From the NCBI GenBank assembly GCA_027593305.1, contig JAQCJA010000044.1, positions 1 to 16,550 on the forward strand: DNA of 16,550 nt, in the 5' to 3' direction. This DNA is from a bacterium (GTDB lineage Bacteria; Latescibacterota; UBA2968; UBA8231). A program made the translations under genes and the position numbers. Shown here in pieces: positions 1 through 6,464 of this stretch. Numbering within the stretch: the stretch's first letter is position 1; each line of letters begins with the position of its first letter. Under the pieces are notes generated by a model. It searched no databases. It was not told the origin of the DNA and was given only the letters and a program-made list of their open reading frames with translations.

Positions 1-495
1 ACGAGCCAACCGAAGTAATACGTCACTAAATTTTCGTCGCCAGTGTCTCAAAGCCATTGACAGGTTCCGGATGCTGCCGACAAAGTCGCCGTCGTGGTAG
101 ATGTGCTGGACTGCCAGCATCTCATTGTCGGTGAACTCGATGCCTTCACGCAAAGGCATGGACGGCATGGTCGGCTCGTACCCTGGGGCGAAGTATGCGG
201 CGAACAACTCCCCGGCGGGCGTGAAGAAACAGGCCGAGCTGACATGGGACTTGTTCTTCAGGGATGACAACGTCGCCTCCGCATCACGAGGCACGTTGAA
301 GCGCAGAGCGGCCGTGCCGTTGGCGCCAACCACGGCAGCTGTCGTGGCCAACTCACTCGTCATGAAGCTGCGAAAAGTGTAGACCTCGTAGGCGACGGTG
401 GCGATGGACGCCATGAGGATGGCTGCGACGGTCGTGACGACGATGATCGCCGTCAACTTACGATGCAACGGCAGATTCCTGAGGCGGGCGATCAC
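1..495 (-). CDS. Membrane sensor protein, CHASE8-type N-terminus, probable (hybrid) histidine kinase, partial
   Basis: The gene begins at a GTG (495..493) overlapping the TGA of the YfiR-like gene as GTGA, so the two are probably translationally coupled. The frame stays open to the window edge (about 165 codons). A hydrophobic segment at about residues 12-32 (LTAIIVVTTVAAILMASIAT) is a membrane anchor. It is followed by LATTAAVVGANGTAALRFN and later FFTPAGELFAAYF and LAVQHIYHDGDFVGSI, a pattern characteristic of periplasmic CHASE8 sensor domains. Family knowledge: CHASE8 proteins placed after YfiR-type genes are usually histidine kinases, often hybrids, or diguanylate cyclases. The output domain is outside the window, so kinase is inference. 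Oddity: after GDFVGSI the expected CHASE8 ending gives way to an unfamiliar RNLSMALRHWRRKF, while another frame there reads on only briefly to a stop. A frameshift near position 70-80 is possible. Confidence 0.72.
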   Translation of the reverse strand, partial: MIARLRNLPLHRKLTAIIVVTTVAAILMASIATVAYEVYTFRSFMTSELATTAAVVGANGTAALRFNVPRDAEATLSSLKNKSHVSSACFFTPAGELFAAYFAPGYEPTMPSMPLREGIEFTDNEMLAVQHIYHDGDFVGSIRNLSMALRHWRRKFSDVLLRLAR

Positions 496-1046
496 GGCTG
501 GGGATCGCGGCCGTCGGCGTCGATCACCCGGGCCGCCAGATTGAACAGGCTGGCGCTCAGTTCCAGACCCGCACGCCGGGCGGCGGCGCGGTTGACGATG
601 AAGCCGAGATGCTCATCAACGAAGGTCAGTTCCAGGACGCCGCCAGCCTCGGCGAACCCGGCGTCGTTGCCGATGGTGAGGACGGCGTGGAGAAAGTGCG
701 GATCCGCCCTGTAGAGCATCTGCAGGTCATCGATGCCACAGATCAACACCTGGCAGGGAGCAAATGCCGACGTGTCGGCCCGCACGTAGGAGCGTACAGC
801 ACGGGCGTGGATTCGTTTGCCGAGCAGCGTCCCAAGGCTCTCGGCCAGTTCGGGCTTTCCTGTGACACCAATCACAAACGAGGTGTCTGCTGCGTCGACT
901 GTATCGAAGGGCCAGGATACAAATTTGGCAAAGGCATAGATGAAGGCCGTCTTGGCAGCGTATTCCTCCGCCTCCAGCGGTTTCTGGGCGATGGCCTCAT
1001 CAGGGGCTCGGACCAGCAGGCACAGACCGACGAACAGCGGCAACAA
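492..1046 (-). CDS. YfiR family (DUF4154) periplasmic protein
   Basis: A 184-residue protein. The N-terminus is a signal peptide (hydrophobic LPLFVGLCLLV, then a small-residue site near AIA/Q). The mature part begins with AAKTAFIYAFAKFVSWP, the usual YfiR opening. It ends with LTIGNDAGFAEAGGVLEL, then a stretch with IVN and RAGLELSASLFNLA, which is the YfiR hallmark. In Pseudomonas, YfiR is a periplasmic repressor that controls an inner-membrane CHASE8 diguanylate cyclase, so pairing with the downstream CHASE8 sensor fits a ligand- or redox-sensing role. That is inference. The start is a TTG. No ATG or GTG lies in frame between it and the upstream gene, but an out-of-frame ATG at 1065 would give MRLASC and joins the signal peptide if one base is lost, so a frameshift at the start is possible. 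It lies 44 bp after the barrel gene. Confidence 0.85.
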   Translation of the reverse strand: MLPLFVGLCLLVRAPDEAIAQKPLEAEEYAAKTAFIYAFAKFVSWPFDTVDAADTSFVIGVTGKPELAESLGTLLGKRIHARAVRSYVRADTSAFAPCQVLICGIDDLQMLYRADPHFLHAVLTIGNDAGFAEAGGVLELTFVDEHLGFIVNRAAARRAGLELSASLFNLAARVIDADGRDPQP

Positions 1047-1090
1047 GGCACGATGCCAGCCGCATGTGAAGCGCGTTTGGCGGGCAGGCT

Positions 1091-2188
1091 TCAGAGCTTC
1101 CAGCTCCAGCCGGCGCCGATGCGCCAGATTTCCTTCGGCTGCGGGCCGTTCAGGTTCTGGTAGGCAGGGATCCCGAAGTCGAGATCCACTGTGTAGCGAT
1201 CAAAGCTGTACCCGGGCAGACACAAGACGGCACCGATCTGCGCGACGACTTTCGTGCCGCCGAATTTCGCTGGATCCGTCACCGCTGCCGGATACGGGAA
1301 CGGCGATGGTGCGTCCGCTGCATCCACACGCAAGGAGACATCTTCCCCGTCGATCCGTCCCCAGCGCTGTGCGACCAGAGCTGCAGACGGTTCGAACCAG
1401 TTGGTCACAGGACGTCTGGCCCACACCGTCGCCGCAAGGCGGTTGCCCAGCGTGTAGTCCCGATCCGTGTCACCAAGGCGCAGCGTGCCGCGTAACTCGC
1501 CGCCCCAGCGCAGAGCCTCGGTACCCCCCGAATAGACGAACCCGGGTGTCACATCAAACGTGCCCGAACCGATCTGCATCGTGTAGGGCAACTGGGTGTC
1601 CTTCGTCGCGTCACGCGGCGTCGGGCCGGTCTCATCGATTGACCCTGCGGGCAGGCTGAGACCCGCCGTAGCCAGAAGGAAATGGGATCCGACGTTCCAC
1701 ACGGGAGACGACGCCGACAGGATGACGTCGCCCACACCGGAAGAGGAGATTCGGAAGGACTCAAACTCCGGGACTACGCTGCGGTGATCGGTTTCCTGGG
1801 AGATGAATGGGATGAGCAGGCGCAGACTGAGCCGCTCGGTGGCCGCGAAGCCGATTTCCAACAGGTGCGCCCGCTGGCTGATCTCCAATGGCACAACAGG
1901 AAAGTTGTCCGCCGTACGTGTCTCTTCACCCGGGCGGAAGATGACCTGCTCAAGCGGCACATCCTCGGTGCCATCACGGTTGCCATCAAAACGGGCCCAG
2001 ACAAAGTGGTATCCCATCGACCAGCGGCTGTTGTCGGGGCTGCCTCCGGCGCGGCGGATATGCAGCGAGAGAATTTCCTCGAGGTTGAGTTCTGTCAGGT
2101 CCGTCGGAGGTGATTGCGCGGCTGCGGGCAACACAGACGCCGCAGGCGCAAGAATTGCCACCAGCAGAAACCAGATCTTGCGAGCCAT
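1091..2188 (-). CDS. Outer-membrane beta-barrel protein, transporter-like (phenol-degradation MetA-like superfamily)
   Basis: A 365-residue exported protein. I chose the ATG at 2188 because GAGGAGAG (2200..2193) sits just upstream as a ribosome binding site, and because MARKIWFLLVAILAPAASV is a clean signal peptide ending near AAAQ. The reading frame itself is open to 2239. After the signal comes TDLTELNLEEILSLHI, resembling the short motif at the start of many TonB-dependent receptors and their relatives. The rest is alternating, aromatic-rich beta-strand sequence with SSSGVGDVILSAS, AGLSLPAGSIDE, LPYTMQIGSGTFDVTPGFVYS and a C-terminus ending in Trp-Lys-Leu, as expected for an outer-membrane barrel. 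The substrate is unknown. It is the first gene of a three-gene set with the YfiR-like and CHASE8 genes, so it may bring in or expose the ligand they sense (inference). Confidence 0.72.
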   Translation of the reverse strand: MARKIWFLLVAILAPAASVLPAAAQSPPTDLTELNLEEILSLHIRRAGGSPDNSRWSMGYHFVWARFDGNRDGTEDVPLEQVIFRPGEETRTADNFPVVPLEISQRAHLLEIGFAATERLSLRLLIPFISQETDHRSVVPEFESFRISSSGVGDVILSASSPVWNVGSHFLLATAGLSLPAGSIDETGPTPRDATKDTQLPYTMQIGSGTFDVTPGFVYSGGTEALRWGGELRGTLRLGDTDRDYTLGNRLAATVWARRPVTNWFEPSAALVAQRWGRIDGEDVSLRVDAADAPSPFPYPAAVTDPAKFGGTKVVAQIGAVLCLPGYSFDRYTVDLDFGIPAYQNLNGPQPKEIWRIGAGWSWKL

Positions 2189-2275
2189 CAGACTCTCCTC
2201 GGGTGAACATACGACGTGCAAGAAACCTGCAACGGACAAACCTATGAGGATTCCTCGCGATATTCCACATTCTAC

Positions 2276-2968
2276 TCAGCCCTGAGCATTGGCAGACTTC
2301 ACAACGTCCGCTCGAGACTGTGCATTCGACGTGACATGGTCTTCCGGCAGATGCTCGGCGTCCATTCGGGTCAGCATTCGCAGGCTGTCCGTATTGTGGA
2401 ACGTTGTCAGGGCACAATTCCACCCCGGTGTCGGCTCACGGATCTCTTGCGGGGCAAACTTGCGCAGCAGATGATCGATCACGCCGCCCGTGGAGGCGCC
2501 ATGACCGACGAGCAACACGTCATCACTGCCACCAAGCAGTGAATCGACGAATGGCGCTACGCGAGCCTCAACAGCGGCGTCGGTTTCGGCGCCCGTCGTC
2601 CACCATTCATCGTGGAAGTCACCCGGCACCATGATCCTCGGGTGAACTGTGGCCAGCAATGGCCCGGTCATGCCGACAAAGCCCTGCATCTGCTCCGCCT
2701 TCTTGACGATTTCTCGCAGTGGCGCTGCCGGTTCCACATCGACACCAACAACATCAGCAATGGCGCAGGCGGTCTCCACCGTGCGGCGGTACGGAGAGCT
2801 GTAGATGCGTCCCTGGAATCCGAGTGTCGCCAGACGTTTTCCAAGAAGATGAGCCTGTTGGTGGCCCAGTCTGCTCAGTGGCGGATCGCCGTGCGGGTAG
2901 TCGGCGTGGGACCAGGTGTCGGCGCCGGCGGGCAGGACCTGACCGTGGCGAGTGATGTGGACCAGCAT
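2276..2968 (-). CDS. Histidine phosphatase family protein (phosphoglycerate-mutase-like)
   Basis: A 230-residue cytoplasmic protein. The catalytic RHG motif is at residues 7-9 (H8 is the phospho-accepting histidine). The second conserved block IYSSPYRRT (55-63) supplies an arginine, LRE (84-86) the acidic residue, and LVGHG (153-157) the second histidine H156. Length and motif order fit a single-domain branch-1 histidine phosphatase, which covers small-molecule phosphatases and mutases, so the substrate cannot be read from sequence. It lies 27 bp downstream of the HAD phosphatase on the same strand, so two unrelated phosphatase folds end this gene string. No clear ribosome binding site precedes the ATG. 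The last roughly 25 residues are charged and probably disordered. Confidence 0.87.
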   Translation of the reverse strand: MLVHITRHGQVLPAGADTWSHADYPHGDPPLSRLGHQQAHLLGKRLATLGFQGRIYSSPYRRTVETACAIADVVGVDVEPAAPLREIVKKAEQMQGFVGMTGPLLATVHPRIMVPGDFHDEWWTTGAETDAAVEARVAPFVDSLLGGSDDVLLVGHGASTGGVIDHLLRKFAPQEIREPTPGWNCALTTFHNTDSLRMLTRMDAEHLPEDHVTSNAQSRADVVKSANAQG

Positions 2969-2995
2969 GGGATCTCGTTGGTGAGGAGGGGATTT

Positions 2996-3595
2996 TCAGC
3001 AAGAATGGCGCGGCAACCAGGGGCGGATGTCCACCACGTGCATCCCTGCCGACCGGGCCGACTCGAGTCCGGCGTCACCATCCTCAAAAGCGACGCAGTC
3101 ACCGGGCGGTACGCCAATTCGCGCTGCCGCAGCAAGAAAGACATCCGGCGCCGGTTTGGGGCGACCCACATCCCGTGAACAGATCAGAGCGTCAAACAGC
3201 TCAAAGACCCCGATGGCACGCAACGATGTTTCCGCGGAAGCGGCGGTGCTGCCCGTGGCGACGGCCATGGGCAGGCGCTGGTGGAAACGTCGTGCGATGC
3301 GGACGACCGCCTCTACCGGTCGCAACGAGCTTTCGGGATAGCTGTGAAAACAGGCATCTCGCTCGGCGCCGATGGCGGCGGCATCTACGGTTGCCCCCTT
3401 CTCATCGGCCAGACGACGGATGATCTCATCGATGGGTGCTCCGGCCCATTCATAGAAACGCTGCTCGGTGAGTTCCAGACTGTGACGCGTGAGAACCGTC
3501 GTCCACGCCTGGAAGTGCAGCGGCATCGAATCGACCAGTGTGCCATCGCAGTCGAAGATCAGCCCTCGACACCCAGCGGGCGGCACCCAGTTCAT
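2996..3595 (-). CDS. HAD-IA hydrolase, beta-phosphoglucomutase/sugar phosphatase-like
   Basis: A 199-residue HAD phosphatase or phosphomutase. All four HAD motifs are visible: LIFDCDGTLVDS (D15 nucleophile, D17 acid-base), VATGST (motif II Ser/Thr), GRPKPAPDVF (motif III Lys) and VAFEDGDAGLESARSAGM (motif IV acidic pair). A helical cap lies between motifs I and II. This is the pattern of the beta-PGM, YqaB and phosphoglycolate phosphatase group, so a sugar phosphate is the likely substrate class. I prefer the ATG at 3595 because it overlaps the stop of the preceding broken frame as ATGA, a coupling style used repeatedly here. A GTG at 3613 preceded by GAGG would add six residues and is the alternative. 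It is followed by the histidine phosphatase gene. Confidence 0.9.
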   Translation of the reverse strand: MNWVPPAGCRGLIFDCDGTLVDSMPLHFQAWTTVLTRHSLELTEQRFYEWAGAPIDEIIRRLADEKGATVDAAAIGAERDACFHSYPESSLRPVEAVVRIARRFHQRLPMAVATGSTAASAETSLRAIGVFELFDALICSRDVGRPKPAPDVFLAAAARIGVPPGDCVAFEDGDAGLESARSAGMHVVDIRPWLPRHSC

Positions 3596-3851
3596 ACCCA
3601 GATCGATCGGCACAGAGCCTCGCGGGCGCGATCCCGGATCTGCACGAGGAATACGTCGATCAACTCAGGTGGCATGCCAAAGTCCATGAAGTGCACACGG
3701 GCAGATCCACCGCCCTCTTCGCCCGGACAATCGTGACCTCGGTGCCATCGACGGCCCGCTCTTCATCGATCACTGCCAGGGACAACGCCCGTTGCTGAAC
3801 TGCGCAGCATCACCACCGGGCTCTGCCATGCCGGCGATCTCTCTTCGAGGC
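3592..3851 (-). pseudogene. Frameshifted coding remnant before the HAD gene, unknown product
   Basis: No single frame crosses this stretch, yet two adjoining frames look coding. One reads RALSLAVIDEERAVDGTEVT (about 3795-3735). The next, one frame over, reads GEEGGGSARVHFMDFGMPPE and on through LIDVFLVQIRDRAREAL to a TGA at 3594..3592, overlapping the HAD ATG as ATGA. The switch falls on a GGG run near 3725. One extra G would restore VRGEEGGGS, so this may be a true one-base loss or a sequencing error. A further shift is needed upstream near 3800. The VDGTEVT segment vaguely resembles the C-terminal barrel of GcvT-like aminomethyltransferases, but that is weak, and I do not recognise the end of the protein. 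Confidence 0.42.
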
Positions 3852-4217
3852 CTATCGGCCAACGGAGCGATGGCGTTGCGCCCCCTTGTGATCGCGGCCA
3901 CGATTTGCAGCAGCGACCCGGCGGATGGCTTCCGGTGTGGGCTCCGGCTTCTCTTCGTCGGTGGCCTCCTCTGCCGACTCGAAGTAGTCCCCGTAGATCT
4001 CAGACAGGGCCGGTGTATCCCGCACATACGCCTGCCACTCCTGCGTGACCTTGTCTTCGTCCACACACCTGTGACAGGTGATCACCATGTTGAGCTGATT
4101 GATCCCCTGGTAGCCACGGTCATAACAGCGTTTGCAGTTTTTCTTCGTGCGGTGCCTTGAAATCATCTCCTTGGCTTTTTCGAGGTGCTCATCGGGTAGC
4201 TTCGGAACGTCTTCCAT
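3852..4217 (-). CDS. Small Cys4 zinc-ribbon protein, function unknown
   Basis: A 121-residue protein, intact from an ATG preceded by an AGAGAAG ribosome binding site. After a charged helical start (DEHLEKAKEMISRHRTKK) comes CKRC at residues 28-31, then GYQGINQLNMV, then CHRC at 48-51. This is a compact CxxC-x16-CxxC pair expected to bind one zinc or, less likely, an iron-sulfur centre. The knuckle resembles DnaJ-type or rubredoxin-like ribbons but is too short to assign. The C-terminal half is acidic (EEATDEEKPEPTPE) and then strongly basic. It sits among sugar-metabolism genes with about 100 bp of noncoding DNA upstream. I do not recognise a named family. The last 20 or so residues may be altered if the frameshifts just downstream extend into it. 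Confidence 0.62.
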   Translation of the reverse strand: MEDVPKLPDEHLEKAKEMISRHRTKKNCKRCYDRGYQGINQLNMVITCHRCVDEDKVTQEWQAYVRDTPALSEIYGDYFESAEEATDEEKPEPTPEAIRRVAAANRGRDHKGAQRHRSVGR

Positions 4218-4321
4218 TGTGAACTTCTCTCTGGCTTCGGATGGGAACGCATCGTGTTGGGAAGATCAGGCTGGAATGCGTTTCGGACAAACACGAACCG
4301 TCTGCGTTGACACCGCGCAAG

Positions 4322-4660
4322 TCACCATTCCAGCAAAGTCCGCATGTCCTCCGGCAGATTCTGACGCAGGGAATCGGGAACTCCGTCGCCGAATTTGGCC
4401 TCGCGCAGTTCCTGCCATAACGCGGCTGCGCTGTGGCGTCACCCGGGCCCGAGTGCAGGGCCATCGGGTTGAAGATCAGCAGATCCCCTTCGTCTGCCCA
4501 GATCTCGATCCCCCTGCCTGCATCAATACCGGCGGCAGCCACGGGATCGGACCTGCTCCAGCTGGTCGATGTTCATGGCAGTTCGCGTGGACAACCGCAG
4601 ATCGTCAACGTCTGCCCCGGCGAACCGGGGATCTGACTTCCATGCCCTCAACGTGAGCCT
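4322..4660 (-). pseudogene. Truncated, frame-broken phytanoyl-CoA dioxygenase (PhyH) family remnant
   Basis: Only the C-terminal third of a PhyH-type Fe(II)/2-oxoglutarate oxygenase is visible, split over three frames. The frame just after the MDR stop reads RTAMNIDQLEQ. The next frame (from about 4555) reads DPVAAAGIDAGRGIEIWADE and on through GDLLIFNPMALHSG, where ALHSG carries the distal iron-binding histidine, and PRY contains the arginine that would grip 2-oxoglutarate. A third frame (from about 4415) reads LWQELREAKFGDGVPDSLRQ and then NLPEDMRTLLEW to a TGA at 4324..4322. About 15 residues normally between PRY and LWQEL seem to be missing. The N-terminal half with the HxD iron motif is absent, because the MDR gene ends at 4661. 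Truncation plus two frame breaks points to a dead gene rather than a single sequencing error. Confidence 0.68.
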
Positions 4661-5632
4661 TCAGGCGCTCCAGTCAAAGACCTGAAAGAGAGTGCTCGCC
4701 CGCCGGTGCATCAGATCCTGGAACACGCTCTGGCAATCGGCTGGGGCCAGCACTTCATACCGGCCGTCGAGGGCAATCCTGCCCGTGCTCAGCAAGCGCA
4801 AAGCCTCAGCGAAATTGCCGAAGATGCTGCCCCTGCGAAAGTCCGTCGTGTGGTGCGGCAATTCCCATTCCCACCCCGAGCGCAGCACGATGTAGTTGAA
4901 AAAGATCTCGCGAAGAAATTCGTGTGCCTGGATATCGACCCGCTGAGACCATGGGGCACCGACAAGGGCGACCTCCCCCTTCTTCATCACGACACGACAG
5001 CCATCGAGCGCCGCCTGTTCGTGTCCGGAGCACTCGAGGTGCAAGGCGACCTTGCGGGTAACTGCGGGATCATCGACCGGCACGCTGGGGAAGACACGTG
5101 CAATGCCGCCCCTTGTCGCCCACTGACGACGCGCCTCGAGGGGGTCGACTGCGATGACGTCGAAGCCGTAGGCGCCAAACAGCTGTGCCGCAAGATGACC
5201 TACAGGTCCCAGGCCCGTCACCAACACCGTCGCCGGCGGCCGTGCCAGGGTGGTTTGCAGTGTGCTCATGGTGACACTCATGAGTCGGCAGAAAGGGGCG
5301 TGTTCGGCTGCCAGGCCGACCGGAACGGGTACCGTATCGACGGCACGGACTCGCTGGCGCCCCTGATGGTTGCCCATGCAGAAGAGCAGATCACCCGGGC
5401 GGACATGCTCTACCTCGGCACCCACTGCTTCGACCTGGAACACTGCGGCATATCCAGGAAAGGCGGGAAAGCGCTCGCCCAGGTAGGCGCCGGCCAGTTC
5501 GGTGCCCGGGCTGACCAGGGTGAACCGCGTGACTCCCTCGACCTGGTCGGCCGCCAGGGGCAGTTCCTCCCGCCGGTCGACGAGGGTTGCCGTTTCACGG
5601 GCCGTAAAGGAGATCGCCTGGAAACAGGTCAC
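4661..5632 (-). CDS. MDR-superfamily oxidoreductase, zinc-binding-dehydrogenase-like
   Basis: A 323-residue NAD(P)-dependent oxidoreductase. The N-terminal GroES-like domain has LVSPGTELAGAYLGERFPAF at about 39-58. The Rossmann domain opens with TVLVTGLGPVGHLAAQLFGA (135-154), with GLGPVG as the dinucleotide loop and IAVDP ending the second strand. The C-terminus keeps MKKGEVALVGAPW and the family's closing helix. I do not see the structural four-cysteine zinc lobe, nor a clear catalytic Cys plus GHE motif, so it may be a zinc-independent branch similar to the small dehydrogenases in sugar and secondary metabolite clusters. The start is a GTG overlapping the isomerase TGA as GTGA (5632..5629), indicating translational coupling with that gene. 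A joint role in sugar or polyol oxidation is inference. Confidence 0.87.
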   Translation of the reverse strand: MTCFQAISFTARETATLVDRREELPLAADQVEGVTRFTLVSPGTELAGAYLGERFPAFPGYAAVFQVEAVGAEVEHVRPGDLLFCMGNHQGRQRVRAVDTVPVPVGLAAEHAPFCRLMSVTMSTLQTTLARPPATVLVTGLGPVGHLAAQLFGAYGFDVIAVDPLEARRQWATRGGIARVFPSVPVDDPAVTRKVALHLECSGHEQAALDGCRVVMKKGEVALVGAPWSQRVDIQAHEFLREIFFNYIVLRSGWEWELPHHTTDFRRGSIFGNFAEALRLLSTGRIALDGRYEVLAPADCQSVFQDLMHRRASTLFQVFDWSA

Positions 5633-6462
5633 AGGGCGCAGCCGATCTCACGCGCAAGGTCTCGCAGGTGCAGTGCGGCGGCGTCGTATTCCGCCTCGTT
5701 TGGGAGGTGTTCGAGCATCAATGGTATGTCCGGATCCAGCTTGTCCAACTCGGTGAGGAACGTTCGATAGTCCAACGCACCCGTACCGGGGCGGACCTCG
5801 TCGAGGTGTACGGTGAGATGATCCTGCAAGAGGATGTCCTTGGCGTGGCAGGAACGAATGTGAGGTCCCAGTTGGGCGAAACAATCACGGATCAGCACAT
5901 CATTGGCGAAATAGCGCTGCGGGGAGTTTACCAGATTTACCGGATCCAGATGTACCGCGTTGTGTGGCCGATCGATGGCCTGGAGCAGGCGCAGGTAGGC
6001 CTCCGGTGAATCGGGATACATCCACGGCATCGCTTCGAGTGTGTAGTACGTGGACTCTGGCTCAACGGTATCGATGATCATCTGCACACTTTCGACGATG
6101 AGGTGGAAGGTCTCCTCGAGCAGGTCACCTGCGTGGGGACCATCCCATTTTTCTCCACGCGAGCCGACGATGTTGACGCAGCAGCGAGCTCCGATGGCTT
6201 CAGCAAGGGCCAGGCTCTGGCAGCATTTCTCCATCGCTGCCCCACGGATCACGGGGTCCGGACTGATGGGATTGCTCCAGGCGCCCACTTCAGCGATGAC
6301 AATGTCGGCCGCAGCAGCAGACTGACGATAGCCAGCCACGGCCTGGGCATCGGCGTCGAGCCCAACGGGGCAGAAAGCGGCGCGGTACCCCTTGGCCTGC
6401 AGCGCGGCGACCCACTCGGCCGGGCTTGTGTATGGCTGAAAGAGAGGACCTCCAAGACGCAT
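5629..6462 (-). CDS. Sugar phosphate isomerase/epimerase, xylose-isomerase-like TIM barrel
   Basis: A 277-residue TIM-barrel protein of the AP-endonuclease-2/xylose-isomerase superfamily. The four expected divalent-metal ligands fall at the right strand ends: E143 (TLEAMPW), D173 (AVHLDPVN), H206 (SCHAKD) and E251 (MLEHLP). These proteins isomerise or epimerise keto/aldo sugars, or act on inositol derivatives, in the cytoplasm. I chose the ATG at 6462 because the protein from there begins RLGGPLFQPYTSPAEW, a normal first strand, and because the amidohydrolase remnant stops at 6465, leaving two bases between stop and start. The frame is open further upstream to 6687, but that stretch is an arginine-rich shadow of the amidohydrolase. 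It is followed by the MDR oxidoreductase with a 4-bp overlap. Confidence 0.9.
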   Translation of the reverse strand: MRLGGPLFQPYTSPAEWVAALQAKGYRAAFCPVGLDADAQAVAGYRQSAAAADIVIAEVGAWSNPISPDPVIRGAAMEKCCQSLALAEAIGARCCVNIVGSRGEKWDGPHAGDLLEETFHLIVESVQMIIDTVEPESTYYTLEAMPWMYPDSPEAYLRLLQAIDRPHNAVHLDPVNLVNSPQRYFANDVLIRDCFAQLGPHIRSCHAKDILLQDHLTVHLDEVRPGTGALDYRTFLTELDKLDPDIPLMLEHLPNEAEYDAAALHLRDLAREIGCAL

Positions 6463-6464
6463 GA

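Noticed and set aside
2189..2275. Promoter for the barrel/YfiR/CHASE8 operon
   Set aside because: TTGCAG and TATGTT can be picked out, but the spacing is only 15 bp. Too weak to list as a feature.
4706..5770. A 354-codon plus-strand frame opposite the MDR gene
   Set aside because: Antisense to a gene with clear MDR motifs. Its translation has low-complexity, Arg/His-rich shadow composition.
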